From NCBI GenBank assembly GCA_036346355.1, contig CM070585.1, forward strand, positions 6,339,001-6,403,000: DNA of 64,000 bases, given 5' to 3'. A program made the translations under genes and the position numbers. Shown piece after piece: positions 31,953 through 44,339 of the stretch; positions within the stretch are counted from its first letter, which is position 1; the number at the start of each line of letters is the position of its first letter. The notes beneath the pieces are model-generated. The model worked only from the letters and a program-made list of their open reading frames with translations. It was not told the DNA's origin and did not search any database. Source of the DNA: Rhipidocladum racemiflorum. Its lineage: Eukaryota > Streptophyta > Magnoliopsida > Poales > Poaceae.

Positions 31953-34900
31953 CTCTTTCCGGCTCTCACACAACAACCGAGTGGTGAGTCTAAGTTAGGT
32001 TTCTACAAATTAGTTAGCCAGGTCGTGCCCACTTTGACATGTGGTTGTACGGTTATGCTTAGAATGGAGACAGTCATAAGCGTCGGTCCTTAATTGACTT
32101 GGGGCGGTACTTGCACAAAAGAACCAAGGCTTGGTCCGCTTCCACCCGACATTCCATGCCGCCCAAGTCGAAATCATTTTTCATTTTATTTTTATTTTGT
32201 AAACCATTGGCAATACTCCTTGCCTACAACTTCCAATACAAGTTTTCAAGAGATAATTGAAAGTCCCACCCATAGGTGAATATTGACCGACAGCGAGACT
32301 AAGCATTTCTACCGTACTATTCTATTCCACCAATAGTCTATTTTATAAAATACAAAACTCAGTGTTTGATAAAAATTATGATAATCAGTTCTATCATCTC
32401 CAAAATTCATGAGACCACCAAGATTCCCCCATTATTATCATGGCACTATATAATCCAAACCAATTTAGTACTCCAACAAGTAAAATCTATACCATGTGCC
32501 ATCATAACTCCAAGATCATGCTAAGCTACTGACATCATTGTATATGAAACAATCTCCTCAAAATATAAGTCTTCGTTATTGATCACCCATCATCCACACA
32601 TCGATTAATCTTTTAATCTACTTGATCCACCGAGAATAATTCATAATCTCATCCCCGAGCATATTTCATGAGAGATTCTACAAATCCAAGATTTCATTGA
32701 TTCATTGCTAGAGGTGGGCGTCGTCGTCGCGTCTTGGCCGGCCGCCCATCGTGCTTGGCGAAACCGTCTTAGTGCCACGACGGCCCATCGTGCCGTCTTG
32801 GTGCGTGCCTACCGACTCACTTTTGGCGAGCCCAAGCCCGGCCCATTTGCGCGCCGTGCTCGCTTGCGTGCCGCCAAGCCCGACCCATTTTTACTATTGT
32901 GACGAACAAAGAAATAAAACAAATCACTACTACTAAACTACCTATTTTAATTACATAAGAGACTAATCACATCAACAAAATGTCAAACATAAATGCAATG
33001 CTTGAAGATGCCCTGAATCAACAATATCTACCAACTTTTAAGCCTTAATCCGTGATTTCGTGCTCGTTAGTGTCAAGACGCCCGCCTAAAGCTGTCGTCG
33101 TGCCGTGTCGCCGTCGTGCCTGGTTCCGGGCCCGGCACGTGCTGGATACTTGCGTCGGCCGGCCGGCCCGAATCTGCCGTGCCGTGCTTTGCACCGTGCC
33201 ATACCATCGTGCTTCGGGCCGGCCCAAAAAAGCCCGGCCCAATGCCCACCTCTATTCATTGCCTATAGCTGTTTCCCTAAACAATGACACCAAGTTGACT
33301 AAACAAATCACACCTAATCCACATTATTCATAATCCCACATAAATGATTATTGTAAAACCATACTTCACAAAATCATCTACTAAACCACCGAGTACAATT
33401 CTCAATATTATTCACTTAATCCATGGAATATATTTGATAATATCATTGACTAAATCATCGAGAATACTTCACAACATCAACTCTAATCATTTAGGCTACA
33501 ATCCCCCGATAGCACTTCATAACGTCATGTATTTAATCCTTCACATCATCACCTCTAAATCACCATTTTAATCCACCAAGAATACGTAATATTATCATCC
33601 ACTAAACCACCAAACATTCTGGATTATTCACAATCTTCATAAATGATTATCACATAGTATTCTTATTAAAATCCACCGAAAATATAATTCACCACTTATT
33701 CTATTTGATCCACAAGTATGCCTCCCAATATTATTTATTTAACTTTACCGACCATTATTCTTCATATCATACCTTCTTCCCACTCTTCCCCAGTTCATAC
33801 TAATCATACTGCGATTCGTTACCACACTCCAACTCCGCAATATTGAAACTACCACCATTCCCAGGTTACTTTCATAACGACTATTACCACATCATCACTA
33901 ATAATCATCTAACTCCAATTTGCATTCCATCCTATTTGATTTATCTAAAATGTCTGTCAAATAGTCTTTTCCCTTAATTAAAGAATACATTTCCAAAAAC
34001 ATTTATATTGGTGGAGTACTTATACTAGGGCGACAAAGGGTCAGGGATAACAATATCAAGGAGGTATGGACAACAGGTATAACTAATAGTCTAACGTTAA
34101 CAACATCATTTTAGGTAAATAGCAATGCAGTTTATAAAACATTGGAAAGCATTTATAAATCATGGGATCAACGTGCGTCAAGGAGACTTGCCTCGGTCAC
34201 AGCGAGAAGGTTGAACTCTTCGAAGTCCGACGGCGGGGTCGGCGGTTGCGTCGGGGTCGTCGACTACGCGCAAAACGAGGCAAATAAATAAATAAAAGAA
34301 AATAAATAAAATCCAAAAATTACAAAATTAGTACTGGCAGGTAGATCTTGATTTTAGATGAATTTAGAAACTTGAACGGAGTCAATCGGAGTTCGGACGC
34401 AAAAGTTATAAGCGTTTGAAGTTGAAAAATGATGGAAAATCAAGAAAAAGAAAAAATTACTATTTGCTACAGTAACTTGCGAGAATTTTTGGTACAGAAC
34501 TGAACCAAAGTTACCGAGCCCTCTTTTGCTTCCAAAAAAATGGATTTTTGTCCCATTTTTGCATGGATTTGGATCAAATAAAATCATGGATTCTCTAGAT
34601 AACATCCGTAGGGACTCATAGGAGGAAGGAATTGAGTTGGTTCTCACCGGAAATGATGAATTTCGCGATGAACGGAGCTCCGGCCGGATGAACAAAAACT
34701 CGAAATTCGTCGCCAACTCTTGATCAAACCTAAAATTGATGATTGTGTTAGACTCTAGACTCATCCACGGTCACAAGGAACCAAGTGGCATGAAGAATGG
34801 CTCACCGGAGAAGGAGCTACAAGCATGAACACGAAGAACACCGAAAAAGTTTAACCCAACGTCGGTTTTCTTGATCTCACGGGCGCAAGGGTGGAGTAGA

Positions 34901-35740
34901 GGGAAAGGGGAGCACACTCCCGGAAAGGGGATACTTATACGAAGAGAATGGAGGTGGTGGTGCGGCATTTGGAGGAGAAACGGATGAGTTAATGGCAACT
35001 AAGTGGATTTCCGTTTTTCTTGAATGCGGCCGTTTCCGGCGAACTTGACGGCGAGTGAGGGTAGGGAATGGCAAGAGACCGACGCTACGATTCCAACGGA
35101 ACCGGCCGTTCGCGTTTTGGAGTTGAATTGAGGGAGTTACAAGGATTTGAAGAGTGCCCTAGCCATTGGAGCAAAGGTTGGAGCTCTCTGTTCTTGGAGT
35201 TGGCTGGAGGTTGAAGAAGGTGCACTGTTCACGTGACACGTGGCGCTCTCCCATTGGTCCTCCTTTACGCAAACAATTCGCCCTAGAGAAAAATAAGGAA
35301 AAATGGCCTAAAAATTCCGAAAAAATTCCTAGAGCCATTTTAGAATATTTGGGACGCGATGAAACTGGTTTGGTTGAATTTGGATGAAATTTGTGGAATT
35401 AAATATTCCGGAGCGAATTACGGGCATTAAACAAAAGCCGCGCGCGATAAAATAGGAACGGAGGTCCAAAAATCCGGGGAATGATTCCTAAAATCATTTT
35501 GGAATATTTGGAACACTTTAGAAGTGGTTTGGAGATTTTTGGAGCACTTTTGGACTCGGGTGAAATTTCGGGTACCGGCGGGAACTGGAAAAATTGATTT
35601 TTCGAACGGAAGGGATTTAAATCCCGATTTTGGATTGGAATGGATGCCAGGTTAATATAAACACCAAAGAAACTCCAAATTTTGAATTTACTTTATTTAA
35701 ATTAGGTTTTTCTCCAGAAAGCCAAAACTAGGGTGTTACA
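30941..35740 (-). mobile_element. Probable solo LTR of a large-LTR gypsy element, nested in gag
   Basis: A 4.8-kb block interrupts gag in mid-frame. On the minus strand it begins TGTAACACCC and ends AAATACACA, the TG...CA form common for long LTRs of Tekay/del-type gypsy elements. No gag or pol coding sequence is inside. The flanks (TCCTC left, CCCCC right) do not give a clean 5-bp duplication, so the solo-LTR call is inferential. It includes an (AAC)n run at about 31919-31950 and a nested hAT element. Confidence 0.6.
32709..33254. mobile_element. hAT-type non-autonomous element, 546 bp
   Basis: The termini TAGAGGTGGGC and GCCCACCTCTA lie between perfect 8-bp duplications TTCATTGC (32701-32708 and 33255-33262). 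The interior is homologous to the element at 15039-15570. It is the innermost level of a four-deep nest: Helitron, Tat LTR element, solo LTR, hAT. Confidence 0.93.
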
Positions 35741-36399
35741 CCCCCTCAGCCCAGACTCGAAGGGCAACTAGCGGGAAGAGCGTGAGCTCGATCGAGAAGA
35801 AGATAAAAAAGAAGAAAAAGCCCTCTGTCCCCGACATGGTAGCGGCCGTCGAGCGATGGCGGCGGCGACTCGCAGGCGCATAAGGCGTGGACCAAGAAAG
35901 GAAAAGGTCGACCACCAACAAGAATGGCAAACAGGGCTGGGACGACCAGGCTCGAGGTGACCAACGCGGCCGAGCTAGCACCTATTTTTGCCCGCTCCAC
36001 CAGGCGTACGGGCACGACCTGCGCAATTGCCGAACGTGGACCTCCCGCTTGGAGCAATTCTACAACGGCAAGGGCCCCATGCCCACGCTTCTGAAGCAGG
36101 GAGAAGATGTTAAGGGCAAGAAGCCTGCCGACGAGGATGAGGACATGGAGTACCAGGAGCCAAAGAACCACATCGCCATGATATTCGGGGGCTCCGCTGC
36201 TTACAGATCACGTCGGGAGTTGAAGGAAGCTGCGCGCGAGGTACTTCGTGTTACCCAGGGGAAGCCCCTCGTCCAGCAGCTCAAGTGGTCCGAGCTGCCC
36301 CTCACCTTTTCCAAGGACGACTGCCCCCTGGGGATGACGAAACCCCAGAGGCTCCCCATGGTCATGAGTCCCACGATCTGCAACACCGTGGTGGGATGA

Positions 36400-39300
36400 G
36401 TGCTTGTAGATTGCGGGAGTTCTTTGGACCTGATATCCGCCAGGGTCCTGGACGAGATGCAAATCCCTCGGTCCAAGGTCAAGAGCATCGTAGTCCCCTT
36501 CTACGGAATAGTCCCGGGCACTTCAGTCAAGCCACTCGGACAGATCGTCCTGCCCGTGACGTTCGGCAGCCCGAGCAACTTTCGAAGAGAATTGGTCACG
36601 TTCGAGGTGGTCGACTTCGAGTCGGCCTACAATGCCATCCTGGGCCGACCAGCGCTCGCCAAATTCATGGCCGACACGCACCACGGATACCAATGCCTGA
36701 AGGTTCCCAGGCCCGGGGGCGTGATCTCGGTGAAAGGAAGCCCGAAGGCGGCCCTGAACTGTGATGAGAGGGCGCTAGACATGGTCGGGCAACTGCCCCA
36801 GCGCGGGCCTGAGCAAGAGCCGAGGAGTTCCCGGCCCAAGGCTACCCTCCAGGCCGGAGGAGAAACTAAAGCCATCCCACTGTGCGACGCAGAGCCAGAC
36901 AAGGTCGTACACGTGGGGGCTTCCCTGGATCCTAAATAGGAACTCGAGCTCGTGACCTTCCTCCGGAGAAGCGCGAACACGTTCGCCTGGGAACCGTCCG
37001 ACATGCCCGGAGTCCCAAGGGAGGTCATCGAGCACAGGCTAGCGGTTCGGCCTGACAAAAAGCCTGTGCGGCAGAAGCTCAGGCGCTTCTCCCCGGAGAA
37101 GCAGGCTATCATCAGAGAGGAATTAGATAAGCTCCTCAAAGCTAGTTTCATAAGGGAAGTCGATCATTCTGATTGGTTGGCCAACCCGGTCATCGTAAAG
37201 AAAAAGGGGGGCAAGTGGCGCATGTGCGTCGACCACACGAGCCTAAACGCTGCATGCCCTAAAGACAATTTCCCGCTACCTAGGATAGACCAGCTCGTCG
37301 ACGCGACGGCAGGATCCGAGGTGATGAGCTTCTTGGACGCCATTCAGGTTACCACCAGATCGGCATATCGCCCGAAGATGAGGAAAAAACTTCCTTCATC
37401 ACGCTGTTCGGCACCTTCTGCTACACGACCATGTCCTTCGATCTAAGGAACGCTGGAGCAACCTTCCAGCGCCTTATGCAGAAAACCTTCTCGAACCAAA
37501 TAGGCCGGAACCTGGAGGTCTACGTAGACAACATCGTGGTTAAGAGCAAGATAGCCTCAGGTCACGTGTCCGACCTGGAGGAAACCTTTTGTAACCTCAA
37601 TAAACACCGAATAAAGCTGAACCCTGAAAAATGCGTGTTCGGAGTCAAAGCCGGTAAGGTACTCGGCTACATGATCGGCCCACAAGGAATTGGGGCTAAT
37701 CCTGAGAAGATTGAGGCCATCGAAAATATACGACCACCCACTTGCATGCGGGAGGTACAGTCTTTGATCGGGAGAATGGCGGCTCTAAGTCGTTTCATCT
37801 CGCGGCTTGCCTTTCTTCAAGGCGCTCTGTAAACACGATGGGTTCACCTGGACAGAAGAGGCGGACAACTCCTTCACGGAGCTGAAGCGATACCTGTCGA
37901 GACCCCCGGTCCTGACCACGCCGAGACCAGGGGAGGTCCTGTTATTGTACCTGGCTGCCACGCCCCAGGCCGTAAGTGCTGTGATAACGGCAGAAAGGGA
38001 CGGGGTGCAACGTCCGATCTACTACATCAGCGAAGTCTTGCATGGGCCCAAGGAGCATTACCCAGAGGTCGAAAAACTCTTGTACGCGCTACTCGTGGCC
38101 TCCAAGAAGTTACGACATTACTTTTAGGCTCACAAAATCCGTGTCCCAACCAACTTCCCGCTCAGGGAGATTTTAGGGAATCAGGATGCAAGCGGACGGA
38201 TCGCGAAGTGGGCCATGGAGCTCGTCGAGTTCGAGATTGAATTCTCGGCCAGAACCGCGATCAAATCTCAGGTCTTGGCAGACTTTCTAACCGAGTGGAC
38301 AAATCCCGCCCCATCCCAGTCAGAACCCGACCAGACCAGGCAAGGTCGTTGGGTCATGAGCTTCGACGGGTCCCGGGCTTACGATTGCTCGGGGGCTGGA
38401 GTGGTTCTGGAATCCCCCCGGGGGGAGTGGATCCAGTACGCCCTCCAATTACATTTCGCCGCAACAAACAACGCGGCGGAATATGAAGGTCTGCTGGCCG
38501 GGCTTCGAGCATGCAAGGCGCTCGGGGTCCAATGGTTAACTGCGAAGGGTGATTCGCAACTAGTGGTCAACCAGGTTAACAAGGAGTATCAGTGTTCCGA
38601 TGAATCAATGGTGCTTTACCTGGCCAAAGTAAGGAAGATGGAAAAGTACTTCAGAAACTTCGAGGTACTATACATCCCCAGGAAGGATAATACCCTGACC
38701 GACCATCTATCAAAGGTCGGTTCCGCGCAACTTCCCACCCCGGCGGGGGTGCTCGTCGAGCACCTTTATAAGCCCTCCATCCCCTCCGACGGGGAGGCAC
38801 CCGAGACGTGTGGTAGCGTCTCCTTCCTCGAGCATGGTGCGAGTTGGATGACGCCATTCATCCAATACTTAGCACACGGGACGCTGCTCGAGGAAGAGGC
38901 CGAGAAGTCCCAGCTTGTAAGACGCTCCTCCCCATATAAGTTGGTCGAGGGCGTCTTATACCGCAAGGGTGCACTTGGAATCCTCTCCAAATGCATCACT
39001 CAGGAGGAAGGCAAATACCTCCTCAAAGATATCCATGAAGGAATGTACGGAGCTCACTCGTCCTTTAGGACCTTGGTAAGCAAAGCCTTCCGATCGGGGT
39101 ACTACTGGCCGACAGCATTGGCCGACGCACGCTCGATAGTGGCCTCCTGCCGAGCCTGCCAGTTCCATGCTCGCAAAACCCATCAGCCGGCATACGCGCT
39201 ATAGACCATGCCCCTGACTTGGCCTTTCTCGGTTTGGGGCATCGACATACTCGGACCATTTCCATGGGGAAGGAAGGGTTGCAAACACCTGTTTGTCGCA

Positions 39301-40074
39301 ATCGACACCTTTACCAAGTGGATCGAGGCCGAGCCCGTATCGACCATCTCGGCCCAAGCGGCTAAAAGGTTCTTTCGCAATAATGTGGTGAGCATACCAA
39401 ATCGCCTCATCACGGACAATGGCACCTAGTTCACAAGCGAATTGTTTCAGGCCTATTGCGAGGAGGTCGGGACCAAAATATGCTTCGCGTCTGTGGCTCA
39501 CCCGCAAAGCAACGGGGCGGCCAAGCGTGAGAATGGGCAGATTATCCAAGATATCAAAAAGAGGGTCTTTCGGAATCTCGACCAGCATGGGCAGGCTTGG
39601 GTGGACAAGCTACCTCCCGTTCTTTGGTCGGTTCGCACCACGACGAGCCGAGCTACCGGGGAGACCCCTTTCTAGCTCGTCTACGGCGCAGAGGCCATCT
39701 TGCCTGCCGAAGTCGTGCTGGGATCCCCCAGGGTGCACCTGGCCGACGGCATCGACCAGGAGGGCGAGCGTCTCCTCGACCTCGACCTTGCGGAAGCGAC
39801 ACGTGAACGGGTTTTGCTGCGATCCGCGGTCTACCTGCAGGCTCTTCGCAGGCATGCCGCCAAATCGGTACGACCTAGGACCTTACATGTTGGCGATCTC
39901 GTTTTACGACGAGTTCAAGACTTGTCAAAAGCCAACAAGTTGACGTCAAGATGGGAGGGTCCTTACACGGTCGTCTCAACAGCACGCCCGGGGGCTGTCT
40001 GCCTCGCGATGGCAGATGGTCGAGAACTCGCCAGCACCTGGAACATCGACCAACTGCGTAAGTTCCATATCTAA
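36400..40074 (+). pseudogene. pol of Tat-type element 1: protease, RT, RNase H, integrase (decayed)
   Basis: Protease: LVDCGSSLDL then YNAILGRPALA (36400-36680). RT: from about 37050 (FIREVDHSDWLANPV, MCVDHTSLNAACPKDNFPLP), with frameshifts near 37350 and 37815. RNase H: a first domain to about 38130, then a second (MSFDGSRAYDCSGAGVV, NNAAEYEGLLAGL) at 38350-38720. Integrase: an HHCC-like finger (CRACQFH) near 39150, then the core. In-frame TAG codons lie at 36937, 38125, 39202, 39427 and 39673. The RT motif reads YVDN (37521-37532; the second Asp is Asn). The integrase catalytic Glu position reads Lys (39523-39525), with the two Asp codons at 39244 and 39415 kept. Most stops fit CAG/CGA to TAG/TGA transitions. 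Confidence 0.92.
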
Positions 40075-40969
40075 TTCTCATTCACCGTACTTTACTTTTT
40101 TCTGCGACTTCCATTGTCTCCCTCGCCTTTCTTTTAAATAAAATTCGGTACCTTGGACCACCCTCGTTTTTTTTCACCCTTTCCCGAGATCTCGCGGCTC
40201 AATGACGCGTCCCCGGCCCTGCCCTTTTAGCCGAGCGAGCCTCGATCACGGGCGTACTTCCCCTGATCTCGGCAATAAGAGGGCATCAAAAGCAAGGTCG
40301 TGTGGAATGGACGTCTGTTACAGAGTCCGACGATCGTGTGCACCGACGATCGGAGGCACGACCAGCTTACGCTGGGCCACCCAACTCGATCCCAGGGGCT
40401 CTCATCCCTGTAAGACGATCTACATTCGTGGCGAATCTCCACCGCAGGTAACGAATAGTGTGGACACCCCCTCGAATGATTCCGAGTCCAGGCTGGTCCG
40501 CGTACAGTAGAAGTGTTCCGTATCCGAAGTCCACAAGATCTCTCCCGCGGTCGTTCCAGTCGTGCATGTAACATAGGGGCACGAATTGAGACAGGGGGAC
40601 GGGATCACGCGTGCTACTCCTTTTCTTGTGACCCAACCCGTGCCTATAGCTCGGTGAAGACCGCGTGGCGCTACTCTGCTTTAGTCTCCCGGGTCTCTCC
40701 CGTAAATGAGGTCGCGTTCGCAACCTAGGTCCACAACCTTCATTGACGGCGGGGGCTTCACAGGTACCGTACGACTATGCTACTCCTAGAACAACTTAGG
40801 CTCGAGGTAGGCCTCCCTGCTCTATTGTTCGTCAACCACGGTATAAAAGGGGCAACGAGATGAAGCACACAAATATAACAAGGAAAGCATCCTTAGCATT
40901 CTCTAATCGTTGTTATTTACAAAGTGAAGTGGAGTTTTGCAGGTAATCAGCGTGGAGTGTTAAGGCTAG
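40075..40969. other. Spacer between integrase and antisense frame of element 1
   Basis: About 0.9 kb of GC-rich internal retrotransposon sequence with no recognisable coding region on either strand. Confidence 0.5.
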
Positions 40970-43828
40970 AAGCGGCCGGCGCGCTTCTCATCTTAGAGAA
41001 CGGCGAGCTCCTCCCGCACACTATCGAGCTCGGACTCAAGGTCGAGCACCTGTCGTCGAGTTTCCCGACCCTCGCTCGTCGCCTGACGGAGTCGCTTCGA
41101 CTCCTCCCTGTGCTGGTCGATCGACCTCTCGAAGCTCTGCATGGAGTCGCGCAGCGTCGCCTCAAGGCCCGACCTCGCCTGCTCGCTCCGTTCAAGGCGC
41201 TCCTTGAGGACCAGCACGGATTCCTCCATCTTGTGCCGGATCTCCGCCTCCGATGTCCTCAGCTCGCGCACCACACGCTCGAGTTCTGCGATCCTCGCAT
41301 CTTGCTCGGCGTGGTGCCTGGCGAGTACCTCTGGCAGGACGGTTGCTGCCCGGAAGTCCTGCATGGTGACCTCGAGCACCTGTGCAGAGGAGCATCTCGG
41401 GTTACTTTTAGTCTTGTAGGAGAAGAATCGGAGCACCACCTCCAACTGAGCTTCCTCTCCCCGAGCAAGCGCTGCGCTCGGGGGCCCCGCCTCCTCCTGG
41501 GCTTGGGCCCCATCGACGTCTGAGGGTACGGGGTTTCGGCCCGGGCGCGGCGTTCGCAGCTGGGGGTCGGCATCCCCCGAGAAGACCTCAATGCTCAGGG
41601 ATTCCCCCCCACTTTGGAGTGGGTCCGGTCTGCCGGTCGGGTTCGGGCTCGGTTCCACGACCGGCGGAACCACCGGCTCGTCCTCGCCCGGACGACCTCC
41701 CTCCGGGGTGGGGTCCCTTAATGCCGAGCCGGTGCCGGTGTCCGGCGGAGCATCGCGAGCTCGGAGAGGATCCTCCGCGATTGCCTGGAGTGTCTCGGTG
41801 ATGATGTCGCTAGCGCCGGCGGAGTTTTCGCGAAGAACCTCGGCAGCGCGCGCGTCACCACCGATTTCCGTGGTGTCGTCGCCGAGCTCGACTATGATGT
41901 GGGGGATGCCTTCCCTCACAGCCTGGGCGTCGACTGCTGCGATCTTCCTTCGCGCTTCCTCTTCAGGAGACACGACCTCGGGGACTTGGGCTTCCGCGGC
42001 GCCGCGACCTCCCCCTCGTCGGCCTCGTCACCCACCGCGGCTTCGGTGGTTCGGGCGAGCTCCCTCTCTAGCGCGAGGTTAAGAATGTCGTCAGCCATGG
42101 CCTCAAAATCCCATACCTCTGTACCGGCTGCCACACCCACTATAGACAATGTGGGGTCAGTGTGGCGCCGGGAGAGGACGGAGACGAACTAGGTGGAAAT
42201 GAGAAAACTAACCTCGCACGGCTTCCGCCACCTGGGCACGGGCGCGGACGATGAGAGCGGCCATGTCTTCGCGCGCCTTGTCGGCCCTTGCGACTATGAG
42301 GTCGACCTCCTCCAAACCGACCTCGGAGACGGTCGGCGTCGGGCGCGGTTGGCGCGCGGCAGGCGACCTGCGGCGCCTCGGGGCTAACGGTGCCGGATCC
42401 AGCTCGTCCTCCTCCTCGGCCTGGGGTGCCAAGTTCGAGCTCACTTGCGCAAGCTCTGCCTGGAGGGCCGCGATCTGGCCCTCCAGCTCCTTCCGCGCAG
42501 GGCTGGCCACGGCTGCGGCCTCCTTCTTCGCCCGCTTGGCAAGCTGGCGCAAACGAGCCATCAGCTCGGGATTTCTTCTGGTATACTCATCCATCCACAA
42601 CTTTAACTCGCTCACCTCCTGCCGGTCGGCGTACTCCAGATGTCGGCAGGGGGAACGATCGCCCGAGCCGGGGCACCTGCTCGAGCGCCTGGGCGGGGAC
42701 GGCGTAGCCGAGGGGGATCGGTCGCGGCGCTTGCGACCCGCCAGCTTCTTGATCTTGCGACCTCGTCCTCCGGCGTCCGCGCCCCCCAGCTGCGACTTCA
42801 GCTGGGCCACGACAACCTCGAGGGCAACCTTCTCCTACCAAGAAAGACTCGAATGAGTCAGAAATTCCCGGGGAGACCCGACCCCGAAAGGACCTCTAAA
42901 GGAAGTTCGGGTTGGAGACTTACCGCTTCGGTACGATTGAAGACGTTGTTCGGGATCTGGCGGCCTTCTGAGATCTCCTTGCCCCTAGGGGTGCCAAACA
43001 TCTCGGACACCCTCACGTCCACCCAATCCTCTGGCGGGGCTGCGAATCGACCAAAAGAAGGCGGTGAGGGCAGCTATCTTCTGTCTAGTGGGAGGGGTCG
43101 AGGCGAAGGGACATACCTGAACGTGACTCCTGCGTGAGGTCCTGCCACCCCTCGACCTTGAAGAAGGGGTGTACCCTCCTCCTGAGGGGCGACACCCGGT
43201 TCCTGACAAAGTCTCGGGCGATGTCCCGTCCCATCAGCCCCGAGCAGGTGAGCTCATTGATCAGCATGAGCACCCTTTCCTCCTCAGGCTGCACGGACGG
43301 TCGGGGGGTCTCGACGGCGCGGGCTCTGGCGCCAGTATAACGGAGCGAGCTCCCTTCTACCTTCCTCAGGTAGAACCAGGAATCGGCCAACCCTGACACT
43401 GAGTCCTTGAGCGTAAAGCTCGGGTACTCGTACGGGCGAGTAGGCCGGAGGCAGAAGTAGAGGCAACCGGCCGTGGAAGACGTGCCGGTGCGAGAAAGAC
43501 AATAAAAATGGAAGAAGAGGCTGGGGGTGGGCTCGACGCCGACGTACCCTTCGCAGAGATGGGCAAAAATGGCAAGAATAAGGATGGAATTGGGGTGGAG
43601 ATGAGTGATCTCGCACTCGCAGTAGGCAAGAACGGACTCGATGAACTAGCTTTCGGGCGTTCGGAGCCCGTTTATGGAGTAAAGCTCGCAGGAGATGACC
43701 TCTCCCTCCTGCGGCTGCGGGCTCTCCTCGGCACCAGGAGCCCTCCATGTGCCGGCATCGAGATACTTCACCCTCTGAAGGATCTCTAGCTTTTTCCTAT
43801 CGAGTTTGCTGGCGTCGAACTTTGCCAT
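40970..43828 (-). pseudogene. Antisense ORF of Tat-type element 1 (gypsy-type transposon protein domain plus coiled coil)
   Basis: A long coding series runs against the element, split by short gaps that look like introns (near 42870, 42190 and 43080). It starts MAKFDASKLDRKKLEILQRV at 43828, and an in-frame TAG follows near 43645. The next part (FIESVLAYCECEITHLHPNS; SFTLKDSVSGLADSWFYLRK) resembles the plant domain called putative gypsy-type transposon (Transposase_28 family). The C-terminal parts (42810-42208 and 41973-40993) are Glu/Arg/Lys-rich with heptad character (LERVVRELRTSEAEIRHKME), that is, coiled coil. Such antisense frames are known in Tat-lineage elements; their role is not established. 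Here the frame is broken. Confidence 0.75.
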
Positions 43829-44327
43829 TGAGATGAGGAAGATGGTCGGGAGGAGAGATGAACGCGCAAGAAGGATGAAGCGAGCGCTAGAACAAAAAGT
43901 GTTGGTGGCGTTTCTGCTGGGAGATCATACGAACCGGTGGTTTCCTCGGGTGTTTAAATCTCTCCGTGAACAGGAAAGTGAAAGGACTTCCCGCCGTTAT
44001 GTTCAAGGAAGCCCTAAGGATACAGAGGGCAGTTGAGGCGTCCTCCATCCAGGGAAGGACATGTGGACACGCAAATCGAAACTGTCCAGCCAGGGGGCAG
44101 TTCCCCAGGAAGCGGTTTGTACTACCCAGGTCAAAGCTTCCTGGAGAAGGAACCGTTGGGGGGGACCCACATTCGTCTACCCAAGCACGTCAGGCTGGGC
44201 TAGAAGCTCGTTCCCGGAGATTTTTAGCTCGGAGGTCACGGCAGTCGTTCGCCGCAATGAATCCGACATGCACGTAAGGACAGTAGGCCCAAGGGGAAGG
44301 TCTTTTAGGCCTTTTTCCACTTGAACC

Positions 44328-44339
44328 TCGGGGGCTAGC
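44328..44339 (+). promoter_or_regulatory. Polypurine-tract-like site before the 3' LTR
   Basis: CTCGGGGGCTAGC directly precedes the 3' LTR, the position of the plus-strand primer. It is short and not purely purine, similar to the CTTGGGGGCTA form of related elements. Confidence 0.5.

Larger units (their letters stand above)
29306..36396 (+). pseudogene. gag of Tat-type element 1 (decayed, split by 4.8-kb insert)
   Basis: Reading starts near ATG 29306, with a stop near 29450 and frame changes before 29934. From 29934 the frame runs through an Arg/Asp-rich linker to a stop near 30336 and another near 30420. It then gives the capsid-like core (GPARTWLFNQKEG, SWGQLSNALRANF) up to about 30940. 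The frame resumes after the nested insert (35741) with a Lys-rich segment, and a zinc knuckle FCPLHQAYGHDLRNC lies near 35985-36030. A TGA at 36397-36399 separates gag from protease where the intact family reads through. Confidence 0.85.
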
